Part shown: one piece after another, positions 33,646 through 41,928 of the stretch
Layout: every line of letters begins with the position of its first letter
Position numbering within the stretch: position 1 is the stretch's first letter
NCBI GenBank assembly: GCA_937988885.1
Contig: CALKHR010000104.1
Location: forward strand, 1-58,562
Source of the DNA: an uncultured Roseiflexaceae bacterium
GTDB lineage: Bacteria > Chloroflexota > Chloroflexia > Chloroflexales > Roseiflexaceae
Length of the DNA: 58,562 nt
Direction of reading: 5' to 3'
The notes under the pieces: model-generated
What the model saw: only the letters and a program-made list of their open reading frames with translations
The model's database searches: none
Told to the model about the DNA's origin: nothing
Translations under genes and position numbers: made by a program

Positions 33646-34935
33646 CTATCGAGCACTGCGGGCCAACTCATCGCTACCGGGCCGATTGTGGAAGAACATC
33701 CAGAACACGACGCCGCTCAACAACACGAGCACCGCGCCCAACAGGAACAGGATGCGATAGCCAAACAGCGAGGCCAAGAAGCCGCCGCCAAACGACAGGA
33801 CGGTGAAGCATACCCCCGACGCCATTTCTGTCGCGCCGGAGAGCGTGGCGCGGCGCGAACGTGGCACCTGCTCCATAAAATACACCACCGAGGCAGCGTA
33901 GCGCATCCACGAGAACGCGACCACACCCACAAATCCGATCGCAGCTGCGACCCAATGGGGGATCAGCGCCAACGGCAGCAGACTCAGCATCGAACCAAAC
34001 GCCGCAATCATCACCACTCGCCGATTACCGATGCGGCTCGCGAGCATCGAGGTCACCAGCGCGGCGGGCACACCCAACAAGCGGCCAGTCGCGATAATCG
34101 CACCGATATGCGCCGTCGAGAGCAGCAGCTCGGTATCCAGATAGATATTCAAGAACGTGGTCGTCACCGCCACGCCGCTCACCTGCAGCAGGCGCACCAG
34201 CGCGAGCATCGCCAGAATGCCGATGATCGACTTCAGCGGCACCACCTCTTGCTTCGATGGCTCATCGTCGACTGTCTCTTTCACGCGCTGAGTCGCCTCC
34301 ACATCGCGAGGGATGCTCCAAACCATCAGCACCGCAGGCAACAGCATTAGGCCAGCGAAGATCAGCGCATAGCGATACGGGATCGGCGATTCGACCGAGG
34401 ACATCAGCAGCGTGGCGAACCACGGGGGCAGGGCGCCACCGACGAGGCTACCAACAAAGGCGAACGTCGACATCAGCGCGGTCTGGCGGGCGAACACCAC
34501 CGAGCGCCGCGAGGGGACCGTCAGCATCAAAATGAATGGGGCCGCATTCACGAAATAGAAGGATAGGCCGATATACATCACCGAGTAACCAACCATCAGC
34601 CAAACCATGCGGATCGCTTCGGGGATCAGATCGGCCATGGGGATAAAGAGTGTCCCAAAACACATCACCGCTATGCCGATCAGCATAATGCGGCGCAGAC
34701 CGAACCGCTCGCCCAACAATCCCGATGGGAAGCTGATGAAGGCAAATACGAGGAGCGCTACGGCATTGATAGCGCCGATCGCCTCGGGGCCGTACTGTAA
34801 CCGCACCAGAAAGAGATTAAACAGAACGGAATAGATACCACCATCAACGGCGAAGCCAATCAGCGATACAGCCACGAAATAACGCAACAACGTCGGGTTC
34901 ATTCTGCGCAAACCCTGCGCATAGCGGAAAAGCAT
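33646..34935 (-). CDS. MFS transporter
   Basis: This major-facilitator protein has 429 residues and about 12 helices. The conserved loop between helices two and three appears as FPSGLLGERFGLRRIML. A hydrophilic central loop with acidic residues (VKETVDDEPSKQE) separates the two halves. The start is set at 34935 because GGGAGG lies 5 nt upstream on the minus strand; the longer frame from 34968 places extra residues over that site. The substrate cannot be inferred. It lies downstream of the BTAD regulator on the same strand, but a terminator separates them. Confidence 0.87.
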   Translation of the reverse strand: MLFRYAQGLRRMNPTLLRYFVAVSLIGFAVDGGIYSVLFNLFLVRLQYGPEAIGAINAVALLVFAFISFPSGLLGERFGLRRIMLIGIAVMCFGTLFIPMADLIPEAIRMVWLMVGYSVMYIGLSFYFVNAAPFILMLTVPSRRSVVFARQTALMSTFAFVGSLVGGALPPWFATLLMSSVESPIPYRYALIFAGLMLLPAVLMVWSIPRDVEATQRVKETVDDEPSKQEVVPLKSIIGILAMLALVRLLQVSGVAVTTTFLNIYLDTELLLSTAHIGAIIATGRLLGVPAALVTSMLASRIGNRRVVMIAAFGSMLSLLPLALIPHWVAAAIGFVGVVAFSWMRYAASVVYFMEQVPRSRRATLSGATEMASGVCFTVLSFGGGFLASLFGYRILFLLGAVLVLLSGVVFWMFFHNRPGSDELARSAR

Positions 34936-34997
34936 TATTCCTCCCAAAAGATGTGAGCCAAGGTTCAATAGGAACTGCTATAACGCAGGAAAACAGG

Positions 34998-35029
34998 AAA
35001 AAAAAACAAGCACCGCGAACCAGCACTTG
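34998..35029 (-). terminator. Minus-strand terminator for the BTAD regulator
   Basis: Read on the minus strand, a 9-bp stem (35029-35021 with 35015-35007, three G-U pairs) and a TTCG-containing loop are followed by nine consecutive T. It lies about 140 bp past the stop codon at 35167. Confidence 0.75.
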
Positions 35030-35166
35030 CATACCACGAGCCATACTGGGGCTATTCAACCACATTGCCCAAACGTCGAGTGCGTGTTTCGTCGATACCG
35101 TCGGGTATGAGGACTCACTACCTTCGCCGATCACCACCGCTGCTATTATACGAGGTTTGCGAAAAT

Positions 35167-37962
35167 CTATACATTGGGCTTCAGAAACACTTCGTCTTGG
35201 GCGCAATGTTCCTGCAACAGGCCGTGCATAAACATATAGCCGCTGCCCACTTTGCGCAACAGCAACAGGCTCGCGGCGTGTTCCAGGAAGCGCACCAGCC
35301 GCAACGGCACCAAACCAGCCCGCCACAGCAGCAGACGCAACACAGCATGTTGCAGGCAGGCGAGACCGCCAAAAAACAGCAGGCCGATCGCCACGCCGAT
35401 TAGCGCAGGGGCAAGCGCGTTCACTATACCACTGTGCAAACTATTCGTGAAGCCAAACTGTATGCCAGCCAGCATATCCGCCTGCCAGAGCATCGCTAGG
35501 CCATGCACCAACACAAACAACAGCCCGACACTACTGCCCAGCAACACGCTCACCCGCAGCGATGTCTGTGCCGATTGACGCAGCTGCTCGGTGGGGCGCG
35601 CCTGCCGTGGCAGCATGCCGCTCGTCAAGCCGCTGCAGGCGAGGGTCACCACACCGATCGCCAAGCCCATCACCAAGCCCATCGGCGCATTGCCACCGAT
35701 CACAAACAGCATCCCGCACACTAGGCCCACCACCACGCTAACCCAAGCGCGCCGCCGTGCTGTCTCCATCGACCATCCTACATGCTCAACCATTGCGATC
35801 GGCTGTTCGCGGCCCAACAGCACCGTCAACGCGAAGAAGATCAGCCCAACCGTGATGCCGACGCCGTAGCTCAATGCGGTATCGAACAGCAGCGCCACCG
35901 ATAGGCCGAACGTCAACCCCGCCACGCCCCCGCGCTCAAAGGCTTGCTGACGCAAGATCTGCCAGCGCGTGCGCTGCAACTGCTCCGTGCGATGCAATGT
36001 CGCCGCCGCAACCGCGCCCAAGCTGCCACCAACAGCGATCCCAATCGTGAGGGCTGTCGATAGGCCGCGCCAAAGCCCGCCCTCCACGCCGTTGAGCCAT
36101 AGGCGCAAGCCTGCATCAAGCCCCACCAGCAGGGCGAAGCCAATCCCTAACAACAGCAACTCCAGAAACGCATACCAACGCCGCCAAGAGAGGTCGGGCA
36201 ACCAACTTGGCTGCAACCCCTCGACAAACACCATGCTCTGCTGATGCTGTGTCATATTGCGGGCCAACCAGTGCAGCCACTTCCGTTGCACATCCACATC
36301 GCCCATGTTTCGCCCGCCGGAGCGCTCCAGCATCGCCTGCACATAGCTTGCGAAGATCTGCTGTTGCGCGACCTGCGCGCCACCGCTCACTAACTGCTCG
36401 GCCAAATGCGCATCCCTGATCGAGACGCTCAACAAACGCAGCAGCAGCGGTGTCGTCGTCAAGGTATACCACGACTCATCGGCATCCAAAAGCTGTCGCA
36501 GCGCGGTGGGTTGTGTGCCCTGCGCCAAAAAGTGATCGACCTGTGCGCGGCTCAACGGCAGCACCTCGATAATCCCGCGCGGCAGTACGCGCTCGGCCAG
36601 CGCCACGCCGTCGCTCGTCCGGCAGCAGATCAGCATGCCGTGAGCCCAGCGCTCCGCCCGGAAGCGACAGATCGCCGTTAGACAGTGCTCGTACTCCGCG
36701 ATGCCCACTTCATCGAAACCATCGAGCAACGGCAGGATCTGATTCGAGGCCACCCACTGACTGGCCAACTGCGATGGCACTTGGTAGCGCGCCTGCAACT
36801 CGGCGATCAGCCACTCATCGAGCGTGGAGCTGCGTGCATCCCAAAACGCCAGGTTGAACACGACCGGGATCGGACACGTCGGATCAGCCGCCGCGCGTTG
36901 CAGCAGAACGTAGGCCAGTTCAAGCAGCAGGTGCGTCTTGCCAGCGCCAGGCCCGCCCAGCACCAGCAGGTCGCCTTCGTACGCATCGTAGGCGGCGATG
37001 ATCTGCGTATGATCGCGGTGCGCATCGGCGGGCAGTGGGTGGCCAGGCCCAGGCCGCAGCGTGAAATCGGGCGTCAACTCCGGCAGACTCCGCCGCGAGG
37101 GCGCCAACACGCCATCGACCCAAAATTGGCCCACCCGCTCGATCATGCGCTGCCGATCGGGATGCACCACCACCTCAGGAGGCGCGCTCGGCTCCGCGCG
37201 CGGCACAGGTTGTTCACCCAGACGAATCTGCTCGTACAATTGCTGCGTCTCTGGCTCGACCTCAATACCCAAATCGTTGGCCAACAGCGCGCGCGTCGCC
37301 TCGTAGTGCTGCAGCGCCGCCGAACGCCGTCCGCTCCACAACAACGCCCGCAGCAAGCCCCGATGCGCGATCTCGCACCAGGGATCGATCACCAACCAGC
37401 GCCGCGCATAACGCTCCAACATCGCACTATCGCGCCGCTGCTCGGCATCGGCCACCAAGCGCGCCAACGCCTCAACCACCTGATGCTGCAACCGAGCGCG
37501 CGTCTGAGCGAGCCACTCTTCGAACGGCTCGCTATCGGCCAAGAGTATGCCATCCAGCAGATCCCCACGATACAAGTCAACCGCCCGCTGCAACGCCTCT
37601 ATATCGTCGGGAAGCGCAACACTATCCCGAAACTGGGCCACATCGACATCGATCGCACTTGCTATATTCAATTGCAGTGTCTCTCGAGAAATGAGCAGAT
37701 AAGGGAGGGAAGCTTCGGCATCACCGATCGCGCGGCGCAACGTGTTCAGCGCCCAACGTAAGTTCTGCCGCGCATTCTGTTCGGGTTGTTCCGGCCACAA
37801 CAGGGCCGCCAAACGTTCGCGAGTATGGGGACGATCTGATTCCACCGCAAGGTATGCGAGCAGCGCCCAGGGCTTACCGCCGCCGCCCTCGAGCAGCACA
37901 CCTTCGTTGAGCGCAACGCGCAACGGACCAAGTACAGCAATCGATAAGGCCATTTTCCTCAT
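35167..37962 (-). CDS. BTAD/SARP-type regulator fused to a NACHT NTPase and a membrane domain
   Basis: This 931-residue multidomain protein has four parts. Residues 1-95 are an OmpR-type winged helix (LRWALNTLRRAIGD) and about 100-245 a bacterial transcriptional activation (BTAD) repeat domain. A NACHT-like NTPase follows, with Walker A GGPGAGKTH (Lys342) and Walker B ILPLLDGFDEVG. From about 600 there are repeated Gly-rich hydrophobic helices (GLTFGLSVALLFDTAL, then GLVMGLAIGVVTLACSG), ending in a short soluble segment with FMHGLLQEHCA. A DNA-binding N-terminus tied to a membrane NTPase suggests membrane sensing. The start is uncertain: ATG 37962 or 37953. Confidence 0.85.
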   Translation of the reverse strand: MRKMALSIAVLGPLRVALNEGVLLEGGGGKPWALLAYLAVESDRPHTRERLAALLWPEQPEQNARQNLRWALNTLRRAIGDAEASLPYLLISRETLQLNIASAIDVDVAQFRDSVALPDDIEALQRAVDLYRGDLLDGILLADSEPFEEWLAQTRARLQHQVVEALARLVADAEQRRDSAMLERYARRWLVIDPWCEIAHRGLLRALLWSGRRSAALQHYEATRALLANDLGIEVEPETQQLYEQIRLGEQPVPRAEPSAPPEVVVHPDRQRMIERVGQFWVDGVLAPSRRSLPELTPDFTLRPGPGHPLPADAHRDHTQIIAAYDAYEGDLLVLGGPGAGKTHLLLELAYVLLQRAAADPTCPIPVVFNLAFWDARSSTLDEWLIAELQARYQVPSQLASQWVASNQILPLLDGFDEVGIAEYEHCLTAICRFRAERWAHGMLICCRTSDGVALAERVLPRGIIEVLPLSRAQVDHFLAQGTQPTALRQLLDADESWYTLTTTPLLLRLLSVSIRDAHLAEQLVSGGAQVAQQQIFASYVQAMLERSGGRNMGDVDVQRKWLHWLARNMTQHQQSMVFVEGLQPSWLPDLSWRRWYAFLELLLLGIGFALLVGLDAGLRLWLNGVEGGLWRGLSTALTIGIAVGGSLGAVAAATLHRTEQLQRTRWQILRQQAFERGGVAGLTFGLSVALLFDTALSYGVGITVGLIFFALTVLLGREQPIAMVEHVGWSMETARRRAWVSVVVGLVCGMLFVIGGNAPMGLVMGLAIGVVTLACSGLTSGMLPRQARPTEQLRQSAQTSLRVSVLLGSSVGLLFVLVHGLAMLWQADMLAGIQFGFTNSLHSGIVNALAPALIGVAIGLLFFGGLACLQHAVLRLLLWRAGLVPLRLVRFLEHAASLLLLRKVGSGYMFMHGLLQEHCAQDEVFLKPNV

Positions 37963-38034
37963 TACAGCGCAATCCGAAGAAATATGGCCCTGAAAACAAA
38001 CAGGTCAACATAGGCCATCAACAAGCAGAACAAC

Positions 38035-38472
38035 TCAGCGCTCATCTTCAAAATCGGCGCACTGAGCACAACGGCCCAACAGCGCCAAATGATCGATCTG
38101 CAACTCAAAGCCATAGCGCTGCTGGATCAAATGCTTCAGCGGCTCCAACTCCTCATCGGCGATCTGGATCTGGTAGCCGCAGCCTTGGCACACCAAGTGA
38201 TGATGATGGTCGCCCGGCGCGTGATACTCGTACAACAGCTTGGCATCGCCCATATCGATCGGCGCCACCAATCCAACGCTCTGAAGCCACTGCAATGAGC
38301 GATACACGGTCGCAATATCCAAAAACGGTTGCTCTGGCACGATTGCAGCGTGGATCTCCTCTGCTGTTATATGACGGCCCGCAGCCTTGATCACCTGAAG
38401 CACCTGCAAGCGCTGCGGCGTGAGGCGATGGCCCTGTTGGCGCAAAAACCCAATTTCATCTAACAGTTCCAT
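38035..38472 (-). CDS. Fur-family metalloregulator next to a cobalt/nickel transporter
   Basis: This 145-residue Fur-family repressor has the helix-turn-helix segment HRLTPQRLQVLQVI, then TAEEIHAAI and DIATVYRSLQWLQSVGLV. His-rich GDHHHHLVCQGC supplies regulatory metal ligands, and the structural zinc site uses Cys95, Cys98, Cys135 and Cys138. The start at 38472 follows AGGAAGG on the minus strand; the upstream extension has none. It is divergent from cbiM, so regulation of cobalt or nickel uptake (Nur-like) is the best guess; Zur or Fur is possible, since the metal cannot be read from sequence. Confidence 0.88.
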   Translation of the reverse strand: MELLDEIGFLRQQGHRLTPQRLQVLQVIKAAGRHITAEEIHAAIVPEQPFLDIATVYRSLQWLQSVGLVAPIDMGDAKLLYEYHAPGDHHHHLVCQGCGYQIQIADEELEPLKHLIQQRYGFELQIDHLALLGRCAQCADFEDER

Positions 38473-38546
38473 GAGGAAGACCTTCCTTTTTTCGCCCTGC
38501 GAATCGCCGCAAAAGGAGTGTGTTTGCACCCCATCAATAACGCACA

Positions 38547-38589
38547 CTATTTACAAACAGTACACTTTCACGGTTGTCATTGTAAATAG
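38547..38589. promoter_or_regulatory. Inverted repeat in the fur-family promoter
   Basis: CTATTTACAA (38547-38556) and TTGTAAATAG (38580-38589) are perfect 10-bp inverted arms 23 bp apart, overlapping the expected leftward promoter of the regulator. A candidate for autoregulation or for a second transcription factor. Confidence 0.5.
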
Positions 38590-38678
38590 AGAATAGATAA
38601 CCTGTCAACGCGCCCAGCATCAAGGACATACAACGCGCAAATCAGCCAAAAGGCGGAGTAGTTCGCTCACCCAAGCGT

Positions 38679-38707
38679 TTGACGGTTGCATCCAGCCTCA
38701 GTATACT
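38679..38707 (+). promoter_or_regulatory. Promoter of the cbiM-cbiQ-cbiO operon
   Basis: TTGACG (38679-38684), a spacer of exactly 17 bp, and TATACT (38702-38707). Transcription would start near 38714, giving a leader of about 145 nt before the cbiM ATG. Confidence 0.75.
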
Positions 38708-38717
38708 ATCTCTACTC

Positions 38718-38739
38718 ATTGCACCTGCAATTCATTGCA
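38718..38739. promoter_or_regulatory. Triple half-site operator (ATTGCA / TGCAAT / ATTGCA)
   Basis: ATTGCA (38718-38723), TGCAAT (38726-38731) and ATTGCA (38734-38739) are spaced by 2 bp each, so neighbouring units form two overlapping palindromes with an 8-bp period. The array lies just after the -10 box at the transcription start, where a bound repressor would block transcription. The half-site resembles the TTGCAA core known for Nur boxes of the Fur family. Confidence 0.65.
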
Positions 38740-38845
38740 TTAAGTGTTCCCAGCATCTTACTATGTTGATCCATTGTCGATTGCTGCACGGCAAAGGCAT
38801 ACATCTTCGTGCCCGAGCAAAGCTCTTGTTCTGAACCCAGTAGTC

Positions 38846-38851
38846 AAGGAG
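38846..38851 (+). promoter_or_regulatory. Ribosome binding site placing the cbiM start at 38858
   Basis: AAGGAG is 6 nt before ATG 38858, an ideal distance. The alternative TTG at 38909, which would give a classical Met-His N-terminus, has no such site. Confidence 0.75.
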
Positions 38852-38857
38852 TATCCT

Positions 38858-39817
38858 ATGTCGTTGTTCGCTCTCGCTAGCCCAAGCGCGCCCAATAAAC
38901 CACCAGCCTTGCACATCCCCGATGGCTTTCTCAACCTGCCGATCTCACTCATCTTCTGGGCGATCACCATCATGCTAGTGGGCGTAGCACTGCGACGGAG
39001 CCGCAACCTCAACGAACGCCAATTACCGTTGATGGGCGTGATGGCGGCCTTCATCTTCGCCGCCCAGATGATCAACTTCCCCGTCGTTGGCGGAACATCG
39101 GGGCATCTGCTAGGTGGCACACTCGCCGCTGTCACGCTCGGCCCGTGGGCGGGCATGCTCGTGATGACGTGCGTGATCGGCGTGCAAGCCCTGCTGTTCC
39201 AGGATGGTGGCCTCGTCGTGATGGGCGCGAACATCTTCAACATGGGCTTGATCACCGCGCTGATCGGCTACGGGCTGTACCGCAGTATGGCCAACCGCGC
39301 ACCGGGGCTGCGCCTGGTTGGAGTCGGCATTGGCGCGTGGCTGTCGGTCGTTGCTGGCGCGCTGCTCACCGCCCTCCAGCTATGGCTCAGCGGCACTTCG
39401 CCCTTGCAGATCGTACTGCCCGCAATGCTGGGTATCCATATGCTGATCGGCATTGGCGAAGCGCTGATCACCGTTGCGGCGCTGATGTTCATCCAGCGCA
39501 CGCGCCCCGATCTGCTCAACGAAAGCGCGAATCAAGGCGGTCGCGGTTGGATCATCGGTGGCGCGTTAGCGTCGTTGGCGGTCGTGTTGCTGGCCCCGTT
39601 CGCCTCGGCGGACCCCGATGGCCTTGAGCGTGTTGCCGAAGATTTGGGCTTCCTGGAGCAAGGCCAAGATGCGCCGTACCAACTGATCCCCGATTATACC
39701 TTCCCGTTCTTGGGCGAGACAGGATTCTCCACTATCGCGGCAGGTGTGGTAGGAGTGGTGATCGTGGCCGCGCTCACCATCGCTGCCGTTCGACTGATCC
39801 AACAACGCACGGCTTAA
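38858..39817 (+). CDS. cbiM: CbiM-PDGLE fusion, substrate-binding membrane component of a Co/Ni ECF transporter
   Basis: This 319-residue S-component for cobalt or nickel uptake carries the family signature HIPDGFL, then FPVVGGTSGHLLGGTLAA and GANIFNMGL. After about residue 245 comes a second unit, ADPDGLERVAEDLGF plus a final helix: a PDGLE (CbiN-like) domain fused to CbiM, explaining the absence of a separate cbiN. In classical CbiM the Met-His at the N-terminus binds the metal; here HIPDGF starts at residue 19 behind an 18-residue extension, with Leu before His. The gene is first in a three-gene operon and reads away from the fur-like gene. Confidence 0.88.
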   Translation: MSLFALASPSAPNKPPALHIPDGFLNLPISLIFWAITIMLVGVALRRSRNLNERQLPLMGVMAAFIFAAQMINFPVVGGTSGHLLGGTLAAVTLGPWAGMLVMTCVIGVQALLFQDGGLVVMGANIFNMGLITALIGYGLYRSMANRAPGLRLVGVGIGAWLSVVAGALLTALQLWLSGTSPLQIVLPAMLGIHMLIGIGEALITVAALMFIQRTRPDLLNESANQGGRGWIIGGALASLAVVLLAPFASADPDGLERVAEDLGFLEQGQDAPYQLIPDYTFPFLGETGFSTIAAGVVGVVIVAALTIAAVRLIQQRTA

Positions 39818-39820
39818 TCA

Positions 39821-40618
39821 ATGCAAATCACCTACCAACCCGAACAGGCGTTACACAGCAGCGGTATCGTTCAACAACTCGACGCCCGCACCAAGGTGAT
39901 CATCAGCCTGGGCTTCATCCTCTCAAACCTTATGTTGCCGGATGGAGCCTGGGTGAGCTTCGTGCTCGCAACGCTGATTGTCTTCGCCTACAGCACGTTC
40001 GCAAATGTGAGGCTTGGCTTTATGCTGCGCCGCTCGCTGATCGCGCTACCGTTCCTGCTTACCGCCATCACCCTGTTGTTCACGGTTCCCGGCCAACCGA
40101 TCGCCCATCTGCCGTTCGGCAGTGGTCAACTCAGCATCACCGACAACGGCGCTATCCGCTTCTTCAGCATTGTGCTGCGGAGTTGGCTGGCCGTACAGGT
40201 GGCGATCATCCTCACGGCAACCACTCCGTTCCCCGAGTTGCTCAACGGCCTGCGCACGCTAGGGCTGCCGCATATCTTGGTGGCGGTCATCGGGTTGATG
40301 TACCGCTACATCAGCGTCATTAGCGACGAGGCGCAGCGGCTGCTACGCGCCCGCGAGGCACGCAGCGCCTGCTTGCCAGGACGCAGCAGCGGCGGCTCGC
40401 TGATCTGGCGGGCGCGTGTGGCGGGGAATCTGGTAGGCCAACTCTTTGTGCGTAGTTACGAGCGCAGCGAACGAGTGTATCAAGCCATGTTGGCGCGCGG
40501 GTACACCGGAGACCTGCGCAGCCTCACGCACCCCCGCATGCAGCGCCGCGATTGGGCCGCGCTCCTCATCGCAGCAGGTGTACTGCTGCTCGTCCAACTC
40601 ACCAGGTTTGTGGGCTAA
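39821..40618 (+). CDS. cbiQ: ECF transporter transmembrane component CbiQ
   Basis: This 265-residue T-component couples ATPase movement to CbiM. It starts 3 nt after the cbiM stop, so the two are translationally linked. It has about five to six helices, with DARTKVIISLGFILSNL near the N-terminus. The cytoplasmic coupling helices carry the Ala-Arg-Gly-type motif as REARSACLPGRSSGG and MLARGYTGDLR. Confidence 0.92.
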   Translation: MQITYQPEQALHSSGIVQQLDARTKVIISLGFILSNLMLPDGAWVSFVLATLIVFAYSTFANVRLGFMLRRSLIALPFLLTAITLLFTVPGQPIAHLPFGSGQLSITDNGAIRFFSIVLRSWLAVQVAIILTATTPFPELLNGLRTLGLPHILVAVIGLMYRYISVISDEAQRLLRAREARSACLPGRSSGGSLIWRARVAGNLVGQLFVRSYERSERVYQAMLARGYTGDLRSLTHPRMQRRDWAALLIAAGVLLLVQLTRFVG

Positions 40619-40641
40619 CCGACCATCCATCGAGCATAAAT

Positions 40642-41349
40642 ATGCCAATTTTACAGATCGAGAATCTCACCTTCTCCTACCCCGACCAACATCCCGCACT
40701 TCGTGGCGTGCATCTTCAGCTTGCAGAGGGCGAAAAGGTAGCACTCGTTGGGCCAAATGGCGCAGGCAAAAGCACACTTCTGCTGCACCTCAACGGCATT
40801 CTAAGTGGACAGGGGCGCATCAACATCGCGGGCTTAGAGCTAAACCGCACGAATCTGCCGCAGATTCGGGCGATGGTGGGACTCGTCTTTCAGAATCCAG
40901 ACGATCAACTGTTCTCGCCAACCGTCTTTGAGGATGTAGCCTTCGGACCGCTGTATATGGGGCTTCCCGAGGCCGAAGTTCGCGAGCGTGTCGCGCAGGC
41001 ACTCGCGCAGGTTCGTATGCAAGGCTTCGAGAATCGCCTCTCGCATCATCTCAGCATCGGCGAGAAGAAGCGCATCGCTATCGCGACAGTCTTGGCGATG
41101 CAGCCGAAGCTCCTAGTATTCGATGAGCCATCGGCGGGGCTCGACCCTCGGGCGCGCCGCACGCTGATCAACCTACTGCGTGAGCTGCCACTGACAATGC
41201 TCGTCTCCACCCACGATATGCTGATGGTGCGCGAACTCTTTCCCCGTATGGTGCTCATGGATCAGGGGCACATAGTCGCCGATGGGCCGACTGCAACACT
41301 GTTGGAGGATACATCATTACTCGAAGCGCACGGCCTCGAACTACCATAG
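40642..41349 (+). CDS. cbiO: ECF transporter ATPase CbiO
   Basis: This 235-residue ABC ATPase has Walker A GPNGAGKST, the Q-loop at GLVFQNPDDQLFSPTVFEDVAFGPL (family-typical), signature LSIGEKKRIAIA, Walker B LLVFDEPSAGLDP, and the H-loop His in LVSTHD. The signature motif has Ile where most ATPases have Gly (LSGG). ATG 40642 is chosen from homology; the frame from 40552 overlaps cbiQ. It completes the CbiM-Q-O uptake system. Confidence 0.92.
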   Translation: MPILQIENLTFSYPDQHPALRGVHLQLAEGEKVALVGPNGAGKSTLLLHLNGILSGQGRINIAGLELNRTNLPQIRAMVGLVFQNPDDQLFSPTVFEDVAFGPLYMGLPEAEVRERVAQALAQVRMQGFENRLSHHLSIGEKKRIAIATVLAMQPKLLVFDEPSAGLDPRARRTLINLLRELPLTMLVSTHDMLMVRELFPRMVLMDQGHIVADGPTATLLEDTSLLEAHGLELP

Positions 41350-41360
41350 TTAAGAAAGCT

Positions 41361-41576
41361 GTGCGCGTGACCCAGTCGCTGGTGCTGAGCCAGGGCCAAG
41401 TTGGTGGCGCAAGCTACAGCTGGACTGACAGCAGTGCACAAGCAGGGCAGACTTACTACTACTGGCTACACGAGGTTGAGGTGAACGACGACACGCACGA
41501 GTACGGTCCAACGCGCATGTTGCCTGAGACCAGCGCCGCGTCCTTCCGCTTGTTTGCGCCGTTCGTGGGGAGGTAG
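41361..41576 (+). pseudogene. C-terminal remnant of a secreted Chloroflexota protein
   Basis: The 71-codon frame encodes only the end of a larger exported protein: GGASYSWTDSSAQAGQTYYYWLHEVE, a typical Fn3-like closing strand, then RLFAPFVGR, the short tail seen on secreted proteins of this group. It starts 12 bp after the cbiO stop with no signal peptide or ribosome site, so it is probably a truncated leftover and not a functional gene. Confidence 0.7.
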
Positions 41577-41596
41577 AAACCGATAGCGTACACCGC

Positions 41597-41637
41597 AAGG
41601 ACCTACGGACGAAACAATGTCCGTAGGTCCTTTTTTA
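41597..41637 (+). terminator. Strong Rho-independent terminator
   Basis: AAGGACCTACGGAC (41597-41610) pairs perfectly with 41619-41632 and is followed by TTTTTAT. It now ends the cbiMQO transcript and probably belonged to the lost secreted-protein gene. Confidence 0.9.
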
Positions 41638-41820
41638 TAGAAAAGCTCGCAGAAACTGCTTCAACGCATCCGTGGATGATAAAAATCAAGAAGATTCATT
41701 CTAAATTTCTTTACGAACGAGCTACAACATATTTCATTTACATGTATTTAACCATTAAACTACTATAGATAGTATGTTTTTAGAATATATCCTCCACGAA
41801 ACCAACATCAAAATTGCCCC
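41638..41820. other. AT-rich intergenic region
   Basis: No gene is visible. It is the AT-rich upstream region of the binding-protein gene and includes a short imperfect palindrome around 41760-41776 (ACTACTATAGATAGTATG), which could be an operator. Confidence 0.45.
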
Positions 41821-41849
41821 TTGCGCAAACAATTGAATCATCATACTAT
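41821..41849 (+). promoter_or_regulatory. Promoter of the binding-protein/sensor operon
   Basis: TTGCGC (41821-41826), a 17-bp spacer, and TACTAT (41844-41849), about 80 bp before the ATG at 41929. Confidence 0.55.
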
Positions 41850-41928
41850 ATTTAAATGGTCTATGGTGTATCTGGTATACACGAAACGCTGTTGACTTCA
41901 TCTATGAACATAAAGGAGACCATAAGGC

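Noticed and set aside
36685..37761. Plus-strand frame of 358 codons opposite the BTAD regulator
   Set aside because: The composition is rich in Arg and Gln with no fold, and the minus strand encodes clear domains.
38708..38857. Cobalamin riboswitch in the cbiM leader
   Set aside because: The leader is too short (about 145 nt), and I see no B12-box core (GCCACTG-like).
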